DNA of 64,000 nucleotides from positions 22,572 to 86,571 of the forward strand of contig CAYJKC010000006.1 in the NCBI GenBank assembly GCA_964370675.1, read 5' to 3'. Every line of letters starts with the position of its first letter. Within the stretch, counting starts at the first letter, position 1. Below the pieces are notes generated by a model. The model ran no database searches and was not told where the DNA came from. It saw nothing but the letters and a program-made list of their open reading frames with translations. Below, piece after piece: positions 34,645 to 43,748 of this stretch. Source of the stretch: CAYJAD01 sp964370675. GTDB lineage: Bacteria > Desulfobacterota > Desulfovibrionia > Desulfovibrionales > Desulfovibrionaceae. Both the position numbers and the translations under genes were made by a program.

Positions 34645-35940
34645 TTATCGTAAATCAGTAACACGCTTTGATTTACCGCAACTGCGTGGCAATGTGCCAG
34701 CATCTACGATTTGAATTGCTACTCTAGCCATGAGGCTTTTATGCATACGCCTGCCTACTGCAGCAGCTAAGTTTGCGTCATTGGCACTACTTTCTCCTTC
34801 ACGGCGTTCAAGAGATATACTCATATGATCAAGGGATTTTTCATCGCGCTTTAATTCAACATGATATTCGCCACCAAGCTCATTAAATTGTTCAATAACA
34901 AAGCTTAATTGCCCTGGGTAAATATTAACTCCACGGAAGATAATCATATCATCGCTACGGCCAACTATCTTATCGTGGCGCGGAACATGCAATCCGCAAG
35001 AACACTTGCCCTTAATCATACGTGATAAGTCACGAGTGCGGTAACGTATAAGTGGGGTTGCTTCTTTGCAAAGGCTTGTAACAACCATTTCGCCAACTTC
35101 GCCGTCTTGCACTGGTTCTAGTGTTTCAGGGTTAATAATTTCGATAAGGAATAAATCAGGCCAGTAATGTAGGCCTTCATGCGCATTACATTCTATGGCA
35201 GTGCCTGGTCCATACATCTCTGTCATACCAGCAATATCATAACTAGCTTCAAGTCCGAGTTTTTCTTCAATGGATTGGCGCATTTTTTCGCTGCGCATTT
35301 CAGCTCCGCAAATAACTTTTTTTAAGTATAATGCATCGCGAAGGCCTTGCCTTTCAACTTCTTCTGCAAGTAACAATGCCATGGAGGCAGTTGCCCCAAA
35401 GCAGGTTACTTGTAAGTCTTGCAAAAGTTGTAGGTGCATTTCTATATTGCCTGGTCCTACTGGAATAGTTAAGGCTTTAACTAATTCAGAACCCAATTGA
35501 AACCCAGCTCCAGCCGTCCAAAGACCGTAGCCTACAGCAATTTGCATGCGGTCTTCTGGTCCAACACCTGCAAGCTCATAGCATCTGGCCATTTGTAAAT
35601 TAAAAGTTTCGATATCTTTTTGACTGTAGGCAAGAATTTTACGCTTGCCAGTGGTACCAGATGAAGCATGAATACGCACAACATCGCGTTCCTCAACACT
35701 TAATAGTGGTAAGGGGTAACCTTCACGCAAATCATAAGTATCCGTCATGGGCAGTTTGCGTACATCATCCATGCTTTTTATATCTTGTGGGTTAATACCT
35801 TGCAATTTGGAGCGGTATTGTTTTGAATTTTGAGCATGATTTAAGGTCCAGCGCACACCTTCCAATTGTTTAGATACCATACTATCTTGATCCATGGAAA
35901 ATTGATCTGGGACTTTTAATAGTTGTAGATTTGTATTCAT
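34645..35940 (-). CDS. paaK: phenylacetate-CoA ligase family enzyme
   Basis: A 431-residue adenylate-forming CoA ligase of the PaaK family. The P-loop is HASSGTTGKRKILAYS near 85-100, YDIAGMTEMYGPG near 230 is the A5 motif, YRTRDLS the A7-A8 hinge, and RSDDMIIFRGVNIYP the C-terminal lid. It activates phenylacetate or another aryl acid as the CoA thioester with ATP. In anaerobes this enzyme often works with indolepyruvate ferredoxin oxidoreductase in aromatic amino acid use; those genes are not here, so the exact substrate is open. Confidence 0.9.
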   Translation of the reverse strand: MNTNLQLLKVPDQFSMDQDSMVSKQLEGVRWTLNHAQNSKQYRSKLQGINPQDIKSMDDVRKLPMTDTYDLREGYPLPLLSVEERDVVRIHASSGTTGKRKILAYSQKDIETFNLQMARCYELAGVGPEDRMQIAVGYGLWTAGAGFQLGSELVKALTIPVGPGNIEMHLQLLQDLQVTCFGATASMALLLAEEVERQGLRDALYLKKVICGAEMRSEKMRQSIEEKLGLEASYDIAGMTEMYGPGTAIECNAHEGLHYWPDLFLIEIINPETLEPVQDGEVGEMVVTSLCKEATPLIRYRTRDLSRMIKGKCSCGLHVPRHDKIVGRSDDMIIFRGVNIYPGQLSFVIEQFNELGGEYHVELKRDEKSLDHMSISLERREGESSANDANLAAAVGRRMHKSLMARVAIQIVDAGTLPRSCGKSKRVTDLR

Positions 35941-36082
35941 TAAGATTTCCTTACGCCTTGTTATTTGATTGATTTTTATAAACTAAAAAGGTAGGGTTTT
36001 TTATCACAAGTTGTACGCAATGGAAAGCAATTATTGTATACAACATACATTTTTTTTAGTTTTTAAAAAACAAGGAGTTATC

Positions 36083-37372
36083 GTGCGCATACTGATTGTA
36101 GGCTCTGGCGGCAGAGAACATGCCTTGGCCTGGAAGTTAAGCCAAAGTCCTAATGTTACAGAAATATTTGTTGCCCCTGGTAATGGAGGTATTGAGGCAG
36201 ATAATTTTCAAACTGTACCTATAGCTGTTGATGATATTTCTGGCTTAGTTCTTTTTGCGCGGAGTAATAATATAGATTTAGTAGTGCCAGGACCTGAACT
36301 TTGCCTCACTTTGGGTATTGTAGACGCCATGCAAGATGCTGGTATTAAATGTTTTGGACCAGATAAATTTTGTGCAAGACTTGAAGGAAGTAAAACATTT
36401 GCTAAGGCAATAATGTCCCAAGGTAACGTTCCTACTGCGCGTGGTGCGCATTTTAGTAATTATGCTGCTGCTTGTAACTATGTGCGCAAAGAAGGTGCTC
36501 CATTGGTAATTAAGGCAGATGGCCTAGCAGCAGGTAAGGGCGTTGTGGTTGCACAAACAGTGGATGAAGCCATTGACGCATTAGATAACATGATGCGTAA
36601 TAAAGTTTTTGGTGATGCTGGTAGCATTGTTGTTATTGAGGAATGTTTAGTGGGTGAAGAGGCATCGTTGCTATGTTTTTGTGATGGCAAACATGCTGTT
36701 GCTTTGCCTTCTGCTCAAGACCACAAACCTATTTTTGATAATGATGCAGGACCCAATACCGGTGGTATGGGAGCATATTCGCCTGCACCCATAGTAGGTG
36801 ATGACCAAATACAAGGTTTAGTCGAAACAACAATAATGCCTATTTTGCGTGCCATTAGTGGTAGTGGGCATATGTTTAAAGGCGTGTTATATGCCGGTAT
36901 TATGATGACTGCTGATGGACCAAAGGTATTAGAGTATAATACACGTTTTGGCGACCCTGAGTGTCAACCCTTACTTATGCGTTTGCAAACTCCGTTAGAT
37001 GTCATTATGGATGCTTGCATAAGAGGCGTTCTTGATACAATTAATATAGAATATTCTAAGCAATCTGCCTTAGGCGTTGTGCTTGCAGCTGCAGGTTATC
37101 CAAGCACACCGGAAAGCGGCATGGTCATAAGTGGTATAGATGAAGCTGATAAAATGGACGGCGTTAAGGTTTTTCATAGCGGAACAAGTATGCAAGATGG
37201 TAAAATATTAGCCAGTGGCGGGCGCGTACTTTGTGTTACAGCCCTTGGGAATGACCTAGAAAGTGCACAAAGTTCTGCCTATGCAGCTCTTGATAAAATA
37301 CATATGGATAAAGCTCACTATCGTAAAGATATTGGCAATAAAGGTATTAATCATTTAAAAGAAAAACAATAA
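36083..37372 (+). CDS. purD: phosphoribosylamine-glycine ligase
   Basis: A 429-residue GARS, the same length as E. coli PurD. It starts with GTG at 36083 after AAGGAG; the N-terminus RILIVGSGGREHALAWKL is diagnostic, and the earlier in-frame ATG has no site. The ATP-grasp region shows KADGLAAGKGVVVAQT near 148-163, and the NTGGMGAYSPAP and NTRFGDPECQ motifs follow. It makes glycinamide ribonucleotide in purine synthesis. purE follows 24 bases downstream, forming a purDE operon. Confidence 0.97.
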   Translation: MRILIVGSGGREHALAWKLSQSPNVTEIFVAPGNGGIEADNFQTVPIAVDDISGLVLFARSNNIDLVVPGPELCLTLGIVDAMQDAGIKCFGPDKFCARLEGSKTFAKAIMSQGNVPTARGAHFSNYAAACNYVRKEGAPLVIKADGLAAGKGVVVAQTVDEAIDALDNMMRNKVFGDAGSIVVIEECLVGEEASLLCFCDGKHAVALPSAQDHKPIFDNDAGPNTGGMGAYSPAPIVGDDQIQGLVETTIMPILRAISGSGHMFKGVLYAGIMMTADGPKVLEYNTRFGDPECQPLLMRLQTPLDVIMDACIRGVLDTINIEYSKQSALGVVLAAAGYPSTPESGMVISGIDEADKMDGVKVFHSGTSMQDGKILASGGRVLCVTALGNDLESAQSSAYAALDKIHMDKAHYRKDIGNKGINHLKEKQ

Positions 37373-37396
37373 AAAATAAGATATGAAGGATATATA

Positions 37397-37897
37397 ATGA
37401 AAAAAGTAGCAATTTTCATGGGTTCCATTTCAGATGAACCTCAAATCAACCCTTGTGCTGAAATATTAAAAAAACTTGATATACCATTTGTATTTACCGT
37501 AACATCGGCACATAGAACACCAGAGCGTACTGAAAAACTGGTTGATGATTTAGAAAAAGATGGCGTAGAAGTATTTATTTGTGCAGCTGGTATGGCGGCA
37601 CACTTGGCTGGTGCAGTGGCTGCGCGCACTATAAAGCCTGTTATTGGCATTCCTGTTTCCAATGCAGCCCTAGCCGGCATGGATGCACTTTTTGCCACAG
37701 TACAAATGCCTCCGGGCTTTCCAGTAGCGACCGTTGCAACAGATAAAGCAGGCGCACGTAATGCAGCATGGCTTGCAGCACAAATTCTTGCTTTGCATGA
37801 TGATAAGCTTAGAGAAAAAATATTAAAAGCAAGAGAAGCCTTTAAGGCAGATGTTGAGAAGGCTGGTAATGAAATTCTGCAGAAATATTCTAACTGA
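37397..37897 (+). CDS. purE: N5-carboxyaminoimidazole ribonucleotide mutase
   Basis: A 166-residue PurE. MGSISDEPQI at the N-terminus is the substrate-binding SxSD-type loop, SAHRTPERT near 38-46 carries the catalytic histidine, and AGMAAHLAGAVAA near 65-77 and the Met-Pro-rich VQMPPGFPVATVA loop are typical. It converts N5-CAIR to CAIR in purine synthesis (class I) or uses CO2 directly (class II); the short sequence does not settle which. AAGGAT precedes the start. It is the last gene of the purDE pair. Confidence 0.95.
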   Translation: MKKVAIFMGSISDEPQINPCAEILKKLDIPFVFTVTSAHRTPERTEKLVDDLEKDGVEVFICAAGMAAHLAGAVAARTIKPVIGIPVSNAALAGMDALFATVQMPPGFPVATVATDKAGARNAAWLAAQILALHDDKLREKILKAREAFKADVEKAGNEILQKYSN

Positions 37898-37902
37898 TAA
37901 GC

Positions 37903-38067
37903 TTAGCACGGAGTAAAATAAGCCAGAATTGCTTTGCGTGTAATTTCAGTGAGACTCATTCTTCGTCTAACGGGAACACTTCGTGCCTTAGGTTGAACTT
38001 CTGGCGTCCGCGAAGGAGTATTTGAAGCCCATGTGCCTTTTAAAAAAAGTAATTGGAAAGTGATTTT
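37903..38067 (-). pseudogene. unexplained open frame without a start (possible remnant)
   Basis: On the minus strand 54 sense codons lie between a TAA at 38068-38070 and a TAA at 37903-37905, with no ATG, GTG or TTG in the first half. The translation is basic and proline-rich (TPSRTPEVQPKARSVPVRRR) and then helix-like (MSLTEITRKAILAYF). This does not look like random AT-rich sequence, but I do not recognise it. It could be a gene fragment or the coding-like reading of a repeat. Confidence 0.25.
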
Positions 38068-38111
38068 TTAAGCTTCGACTTGATAATATGCTGAAATATA
38101 AACTGTTTCGT

Positions 38112-38154
38112 GGTAGGGATAGGCTAGACAACCATTGTATAGACTATCCCTACC
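38112..38154. repeat. 43-nt near-perfect hairpin
   Basis: GGTAGGGATAGGCTAGACAA (38112-38131) pairs with 38135-38154 at 18 of 20 positions around a CCA loop. There is no T-tract on either side, so it is not an ordinary terminator. It stands alone about 215 bases after purE. Confidence 0.55.
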
Positions 38155-38434
38155 CAATCAGGTACATTTCCTTATATTCTCATTAGATAAAAAAAGCAAG
38201 CTCTAAATTGCAAAAAATTCATAAAATTAAAAAAATCAAAATAATTGAAAATTCTTTCAGGCTGATATCAAATCCTACTTTGTTAAGTATGCTCTGCATA
38301 AGATAGTCGACGCGTAAAAACACAATAATCATTTGAAATAAATTGTTTTTACAACTCAAGTTGACTAATAAAATTGCCAGCAATAATTGTATGAAATACG
38401 ATTTTATGGTGCAAAAAATAAATTTTTCAAGCAT

Positions 38435-38590
38435 CGACTAAGATAACCTTGTTGTCTTAGCAGTACGGCACAAAAAAACAAAGACTTGGGGAGAAAGCAA
38501 AGTTTACCCTATGGTTGGTTTATCAAGCTACGCTTACTTTGTAAGCATTCTAAGTGGGTTATAATGCTTTAGGCATTACTTTTTGCAAGG
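38435..38590. repeat. cluster of small palindromes
   Basis: Three small stem-loops occur within 150 bases: CTAAGATAAC/GTTGTCTTAG (38438-38460), GCTTAC-TTT-GTAAGC (38532-38546) and TAATGC/GCATTA (38562-38578). No coding frame is supported here. The pattern resembles the element between gltB and glnN. Confidence 0.4.
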
Positions 38591-38920
38591 TTAAAATCCT
38601 GAATAATCTAGGGCTTGATTAAGTGAAATGGTTTTAGAATTTATATGTTTACCCTTTATTTCATGGCGATTAAGGGTCCATTCTTCAAGGTCAATATAGT
38701 CTAACTTACCTTGACTTTTTGGGTGTAAAAGGTTTGCAATAACATCTATTACATCATCCAATGGAAAGTACATTCCTTCATAGCTTATGCGTAACATATC
38801 ATTCTCAAAGAATAAAATATCTTGCTCGCTAAAGGGCATAATAGGCTTTAAGCTTTCAAAATCACTTTTATTGCAAGGCCATATATGTCCATATACTTTA
38901 ATAATTACATGTTCAGCCAT
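38591..38920 (-). CDS. hypothetical protein, 109 aa
   Basis: A 109-residue acidic soluble protein (MAEHVIIKVYGHIWPCNKSDFE at the start, broken here by no domain signature). Strands alternate with helices; an LDDVIDVIANLLHP helix lies near the middle. No family recognised. It is followed on the left by a hairpin-rich region and preceded by the TPR protein gene 34 bases upstream on the same strand, so it probably ends the operon lipoprotein-TPR-hypothetical. Confidence 0.6.
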   Translation of the reverse strand: MAEHVIIKVYGHIWPCNKSDFESLKPIMPFSEQDILFFENDMLRISYEGMYFPLDDVIDVIANLLHPKSQGKLDYIDLEEWTLNRHEIKGKHINSKTISLNQALDYSGF

Positions 38921-38954
38921 TTATATTCTATACCTTTATTTTCATATCGAGAGC

Positions 38955-40001
38955 TTATTTCAAACAAAATTCGCGCTCTCTAGCATGCATCAACCCCTCA
39001 CAATCTCCGAGAGCGCAAGCTTTTTCAAAGTCAGCACACATAATATCATATTCCTCTAAAACTAGGGCTATGGCACCACGCGCACGCAGCCAAGACACCA
39101 TTTGCGGCTTGTACATAAGGGCAGTATCTAAGTCTGTCATGGCTAAGGCTGGCTGGTGTAAGCGTAAATGACCAAGCCCGCGTACATAATAAGTTCTAGA
39201 TCTTTCTGGCTGTAATGCTAAAGCGTGGTTGAGATTTTGCAGAGCGGTTTGAGGTTGATCCATTTGCAATTGAACTTCTCCTATGGCAGCCCATAGGGCA
39301 GACATGGAGGGGGCAAGAGTTGTTGCATCCTTTAATAATTCTTGTACCAATGTAGGGTTTTCCCAAGTTTCATGAAAATGATTTAAAGCTGTATTATAGA
39401 GCCAAAGAGCTTCTAAGTGTCTTGAGATATTTAGTAAAGATTCTCGGACATCGTTTTTAGACAGACTTTGTGCGCTTTTTTGTATGCCAGCATGAATTAA
39501 CATTAATTTATGACCTTTAAGGGCATAGTCCACAAGTAGGTCTAGCAATTCAAGGCGTAGCTCCAAAAGGTCATGCTTTGATAAAAGGCTTCCCACACTT
39601 TGCTCAATATTGTGGGATTTAGGTATAAGGTTAATTATAATAGTTACATCACCAGTAACTGCAGCAGGATCTATGGGCTTTGTTTCGATATTTAGTTTAT
39701 AAAGCTCGGCTGAAATGCTTAGACTTAAATTAGCATCTTGTAAGCCAAAACTAATGGCTTTATGTTTTTTTAATGAGTCTTGAACTTCTATTAGGGCTTG
39801 AGTATATCCAAATGATTTGGCTATAATTTGAGCCTCTTTGGGAGAAATACCATTAGAAAAGGGAAGGGTACAGCTATATTTTATTTGCCCAGAATCAGCA
39901 AAAGCCTGTAGAGGGGTTAAGCTTATTATTAAACAAAAAACCAGCCTCTCAAAAATACTTGTTCGACAAAATATTTTAAAGAGGCTGGAATATAAATACA
40001 T
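38955..40001 (-). CDS. exported TPR-repeat protein
   Basis: A 348-residue protein with an N-terminal signal or anchor segment (about 12-36, FERLVFCLIISLTPLQAFA). The first half is a predicted alpha/beta domain; the C-terminal half holds about three tetratricopeptide repeats (SALWAAIGEVQLQMDQPQTA, then SRTYYVRGLGHLRLHQPALA, then a degenerate third). TPRs bind partner proteins. It starts one base after the stop of the lipoprotein gene, so the two are translationally linked and may form an outer-membrane-associated pair. Specific role unknown. Confidence 0.8.
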   Translation of the reverse strand: MYLYSSLFKIFCRTSIFERLVFCLIISLTPLQAFADSGQIKYSCTLPFSNGISPKEAQIIAKSFGYTQALIEVQDSLKKHKAISFGLQDANLSLSISAELYKLNIETKPIDPAAVTGDVTIIINLIPKSHNIEQSVGSLLSKHDLLELRLELLDLLVDYALKGHKLMLIHAGIQKSAQSLSKNDVRESLLNISRHLEALWLYNTALNHFHETWENPTLVQELLKDATTLAPSMSALWAAIGEVQLQMDQPQTALQNLNHALALQPERSRTYYVRGLGHLRLHQPALAMTDLDTALMYKPQMVSWLRARGAIALVLEEYDIMCADFEKACALGDCEGLMHAREREFCLK

Positions 40002-40002
40002 A

Positions 40003-40584
40003 TTATTTCTTATTGATAACTTGAGTTATTTTTTGCACACCTGGCTTAATTAATTCTTGCAGCGTTTGGCGTAGCAAGTTCTCTGCTGTGCTTTCTACGA
40101 TAATACCGGTTACATTTTGGCTTGCAGAGAGGCTTTCTGTCAAGATACGCCCTTGTGGTCCAGATAAAACAAAGTCTACTTGCATAGTTGATTTTAGCTC
40201 TGTTATGGAAACTTCTTGTAATTCTGCTTGGTTTACAGTGCCGGTCACTATGTATTTAGGCTGGGCTTTGCGCGCCACATCAATACTTTCTGCATAAGAA
40301 ACTTGTAAGCCATGTCGGCTAAGAGCATCACCAAAGGAGCGGCTAATCCATTCCGGTACAGCTACAGTACTTGCAAAAGTTGTGTTGTTTTTTCTTGTCC
40401 CAAGGTGAGGTTGAGTACGCTTATCGGAAAAAAGGACTACAGCTACTGTTGCAGCAGATGGAGCAGGTAACACGCTACTGTCTTTTTCAGGGTAGGTGAG
40501 TTTTACAGTATCACTAGGACCACATGCCGCAAGCATACACATGAATAAAAGTGAAAAAATACTTATAATATTACGCTTTATCAT
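40003..40584 (-). CDS. YajG-like lipoprotein
   Basis: A 193-residue predicted lipoprotein with lipobox MLAACG near 17-22. After a proline-rich linker comes VAVVLFSDKRTQPHLGTRKN near 48-67, a layout close to YajG-type lipoproteins (strand, D-x-R, then a helix with W-I/F). The fold alternates strands and helices. YajG itself has no settled role. The gene is first in an operon with the TPR protein. Identification as YajG-like is from pattern, so moderate confidence. Confidence 0.7.
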   Translation of the reverse strand: MIKRNIISIFSLLFMCMLAACGPSDTVKLTYPEKDSSVLPAPSAATVAVVLFSDKRTQPHLGTRKNNTTFASTVAVPEWISRSFGDALSRHGLQVSYAESIDVARKAQPKYIVTGTVNQAELQEVSITELKSTMQVDFVLSGPQGRILTESLSASQNVTGIIVESTAENLLRQTLQELIKPGVQKITQVINKK

Positions 40585-40936
40585 TCAAAAATCCTCCAAC
40601 TGTGCAAAAGTAAATTATGAACAAGTATATTAAAAATATCCAATAATTGTATTTTAGAGTATTTCTAGATTATACGCAATATTATTTTTTATGAAAGTGG
40701 ATTAACTTTATGTCATAATTTGATTTGGCTAGAATTTTGATTGATTATCTTGCTTTTAAGAATGACTCTGACATCATTTAATTATGCTTAGTGGAGTTTA
40801 TTTAAAACACTGCATAAATGATGCATAACAGTTTGACATATAAATATATTATTTATTTCAGCATGAAAAATTTTTTCTTTACCTACTGAATAATTTCTTG
40901 TAATCCAAGCAAACGAAAGTGTTATTTATGAACAAT
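40585..40936. other. AT-rich divergent intergenic region
   Basis: Separates the YajG-like operon from the HD-GYP gene. A TTGACA at about 40833 without a good partner and several T-runs were seen. No gene or structured RNA is recognised. Confidence 0.4.
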
Positions 40937-40965
40937 TTGACATTATACGTGTATTAAAATAATCT
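40937..40965 (+). promoter_or_regulatory. sigma-70 promoter of HD-GYP gene
   Basis: TTGACA (40937-40942), 17-base spacer, TAATCT (40960-40965), 45 bases before the ATG at 41011. Confidence 0.6.
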
Positions 40966-41010
40966 TTTTCAAGGCACTTTTGATTTTAAGGTATTAATAG
41001 GATTAATATA

Positions 41011-42264
41011 ATGCATATTGATATTTCATCACTATTGTTTTCACTATCAACTGCTCTTGACTTTGTGGAGCAAGAGGTTGTTGGAGTAAGCCATAATCAT
41101 TGTCGAAGGGTGGCTTGTGTTAGCACTGCCCTTTGCAAGCATATGGGTATGAGTGATACTCAAATTATGGATATGGCCATTTGTTCTGTGCTACATGATA
41201 GTGCATTAACAGAAACAACGCTTGAAATTAGGCAAAATTTTCATATTGAGCAAGGCATGTGGAAACATTGTGACCTTGGTGAACGTAATGTTAGCAGATT
41301 TCCATTTCTCCAAGGAGATGTGAAAAATATTGTGCTTTGGCATCATGAAAATTGGGATGGCACTGGCTATTTAGGGCTCAAAAAAGATGAAATCAGTGAA
41401 CGTGCTGCCATTCTTCGCTTGGCAGATAATACAGATTTACTTTTTCATCTTGGTAACGAAGGCTGCAACTATCATAATTTTTTTAAGCATTTAAAAAAAT
41501 ATAGTGGAAAGTTATATTCACCAAGGGTGGTCGAAGCATTTTTTGAATGTGCTACCGATGACTTTTTATCTTCACTAAAAGATGATCAAATTAATAACAC
41601 TATAAAAAGTATGATACCAACTATGGTTAAAGAAGTTACCACCAAGCAAATGCTTCAACTTGGTTGTGTATTTTCTGTAATCATTGACTCAAAATCACAT
41701 TTTACCTCTACTCATTCACAAGGTATAGTACGCACAGCTGAAATTATGGCTAACTATTATAATTTTGATAGACAACACATTGAAAAAATTATGTTAGCTG
41801 CTCACTTGCATGACCTTGGCAAGCTTATGATTCCTGCAACCATATTAGAAAAAGCAGGACCTTTAACTGAAGATGAATTTATTATTATGCAAACCCATGC
41901 TTGGGGGACTCATGAATTACTTTCTATGGTGGAAGGATTTGAAACCATTTGCAATTGGGCATCACAGCATCATGAAAAACTTGATGGTACAGGATATCCT
42001 ACGCAAATTGATAAAATGAATTTATCTTTTGAATCTCGTCTTTTAGCTTGTATAGATGTATACCAAGCTCTTACAGAAGATCGCCCCTATAGAAAAGGCA
42101 TGTCCCATGCTGAATCTATGCGTATTCTAAATAATCTTGCATCATCTGGTAAGTTGGAAGCAACCATTGTAAATGACTTGGAAACAGTTATGCAAAGCCA
42201 ATTTGCTCTTAGTTGGCCCCATAAAAAATGTCAGCAGGAAGACGTCTTAGATAACAACGCTTAA
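41011..42264 (+). CDS. tandem HD-GYP domain protein
   Basis: A 417-residue cytoplasmic protein with two HD-GYP-like domains. The C-terminal one (about 225-395) is canonical: HLHDLGKLMIP, then QTHAWGTHELL, then QHHEKLDGTGYP. The N-terminal one (about 20-185) has VLHDSAL in place of HDIGK, but keeps WHHENWDGTGYLG, so it is a degenerate copy probably without full metal ligation. HD-GYP domains hydrolyse cyclic-di-GMP to GMP. There is no receiver or sensor domain, so the degenerate copy may regulate the active one. AGGA precedes the ATG. Confidence 0.9.
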   Translation: MHIDISSLLFSLSTALDFVEQEVVGVSHNHCRRVACVSTALCKHMGMSDTQIMDMAICSVLHDSALTETTLEIRQNFHIEQGMWKHCDLGERNVSRFPFLQGDVKNIVLWHHENWDGTGYLGLKKDEISERAAILRLADNTDLLFHLGNEGCNYHNFFKHLKKYSGKLYSPRVVEAFFECATDDFLSSLKDDQINNTIKSMIPTMVKEVTTKQMLQLGCVFSVIIDSKSHFTSTHSQGIVRTAEIMANYYNFDRQHIEKIMLAAHLHDLGKLMIPATILEKAGPLTEDEFIIMQTHAWGTHELLSMVEGFETICNWASQHHEKLDGTGYPTQIDKMNLSFESRLLACIDVYQALTEDRPYRKGMSHAESMRILNNLASSGKLEATIVNDLETVMQSQFALSWPHKKCQQEDVLDNNA

Positions 42265-42310
42265 GCTTAATGCTACAAATTTAAAGTAGCGAATATATGT
42301 TTAATTTTTG

Positions 42311-42360
42311 AGGCTCATACAATACTTTTGTTCATAAAAATATAGTATGAGCCTTTATTG
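42311..42360. terminator. terminator between HD-GYP gene and thiC
   Basis: AGGCTCATAC (42311-42320) pairs perfectly with GTATGAGCCT (42345-42354) across an A/T-rich loop, followed by TTATTG and more T-runs. It serves the two convergent genes. Confidence 0.75.
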
Positions 42361-42406
42361 TTTCTATTTTAAGAGAGCTAAAAGCTTAGTCTTGGTTAGA
42401 TAATTA

Positions 42407-43705
42407 TTATTTATTTTCACGGTCGCGCAACATTTTAACAGCACAAAATTTACCACACATGGCACAAACTTCTTCTTGTTTGTGGTCTTCACGCCTTTTT
42501 TCAAGCATGCTTGGGTCAAGCGCTGCCTTGGTCATATTATCCCAATCAAGGGCGCGGCGTGCCTTATTCATGGTTGCTTCTCTTGCAAGTGCTTGTGGTC
42601 TTTTTAGTGCAATTTCACCAGCTTGAGCTGCAACACGTGAAGCCATAACCCCAGCATGCACATCTTCTGCATTAGGTAGAGTTAAATGTTCTGCCGGAGT
42701 TAAGTAGCAAAGAAAATCTACCCCTGCTTGCACAGCTATAGCACCACCAATGGCGCCGGCTATGTGGTCATAACCGGGGGCACTGTCTATAACTAAAGGT
42801 CCCAATACATAGAGCGGAGCGTTATGGGTTAAACCTTTAATTCCTCTAATTTGTGCTTCAACTTCGTGTAATGGCACGTGCCCTGGACCTTCCACCATAG
42901 CTTGAACTCCACGCTCTCTTGCCTGCAATACCAAACGCCCAAGAGTTAATACTTCTTCCCATTGGGCTGCATCACCTGCATCGCAACCTGCCCCAGGGCG
43001 TAAACCATCGCCAAGAGATAGGGTGACATTATATTCAAGTGCAATGTCTAAAATACGATCAAAATGTGTTAATAATGGATTTTCTTCATTATGTTCAAGC
43101 ATCCAGCGTGCTAACATGGATCCTCCACGTGACACTATACCCATAACGCGCCCTCCAGCATCATGGGCATTAGTATCACCCCATTCTGCTCCGCGTTTGG
43201 TTAACCCGCAGTGAACAGTCATATAATCAACACCTTGGCGAGCTTGCTTTTGTATTTCATCAAGCAACATTTCCACTGTCATGGCGGCTATGCTCTGGTC
43301 TGCATCGAGTAATTTTTGTCCTACTGCATAAATGGGAACTGTACCAAGTGGTACAGCGCAAGTTGTTAATATTTTTTGTCGAACTTCATCAAGGTCGCCA
43401 GAAATGGAAAGATCCATTACTGTATCAGTTCCTGCTTTTAGGGCAGTTTGTAATTTTTCTTCTTCGCTTTTTAGGCAATGGGATAATGGAGATGTACCAA
43501 GATTTGCATTTACCTTAACTCTTGCTGGTTGCCCAATTAGGCATGGTTTTAAGTTTTTGTGCTCTGGATTACCAAGCAAAACCATGCTGCCTTGCTCAAT
43601 GGCTTCACGCACTAAACCTTCGCTTAAACCTTCTTCTTGGCAAATATTAGTGAGATGTTTATCAGCAACAATAGATAATGCTTTGTTTTTTTTGAAAATA
43701 GACAT
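42407..43705 (-). CDS. thiC: phosphomethylpyrimidine synthase
   Basis: A 432-residue radical-SAM ThiC that converts aminoimidazole ribotide into the HMP-phosphate pyrimidine of thiamine. The C-terminal [4Fe-4S] motif CAMCGKFCAVKM (CxxCxxxxC) is intact. PGHVPLHEVEAQIRGIKGLT and TVHCGLTKRGAEW are ThiC signatures. It is the short bacterial/archaeal form without the long N-terminal domain of E. coli ThiC (631 residues). ATG 43705 follows GGAG seven bases upstream. A TPP riboswitch in the leader controls it. No other thi genes are adjacent. Confidence 0.96.
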   Translation of the reverse strand: MSIFKKNKALSIVADKHLTNICQEEGLSEGLVREAIEQGSMVLLGNPEHKNLKPCLIGQPARVKVNANLGTSPLSHCLKSEEEKLQTALKAGTDTVMDLSISGDLDEVRQKILTTCAVPLGTVPIYAVGQKLLDADQSIAAMTVEMLLDEIQKQARQGVDYMTVHCGLTKRGAEWGDTNAHDAGGRVMGIVSRGGSMLARWMLEHNEENPLLTHFDRILDIALEYNVTLSLGDGLRPGAGCDAGDAAQWEEVLTLGRLVLQARERGVQAMVEGPGHVPLHEVEAQIRGIKGLTHNAPLYVLGPLVIDSAPGYDHIAGAIGGAIAVQAGVDFLCYLTPAEHLTLPNAEDVHAGVMASRVAAQAGEIALKRPQALAREATMNKARRALDWDNMTKAALDPSMLEKRREDHKQEEVCAMCGKFCAVKMLRDRENK

Positions 43706-43748
43706 ATATGGCTCCAATTTGTTGTGCAGAAGGCCATATAGGAAGAAA

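Noticed and set aside
38219..38434. 71-codon hydrophobic frame on the minus strand
   Set aside because: Hydrophobic content is expected from AT-rich DNA; no ribosome site or family signature.
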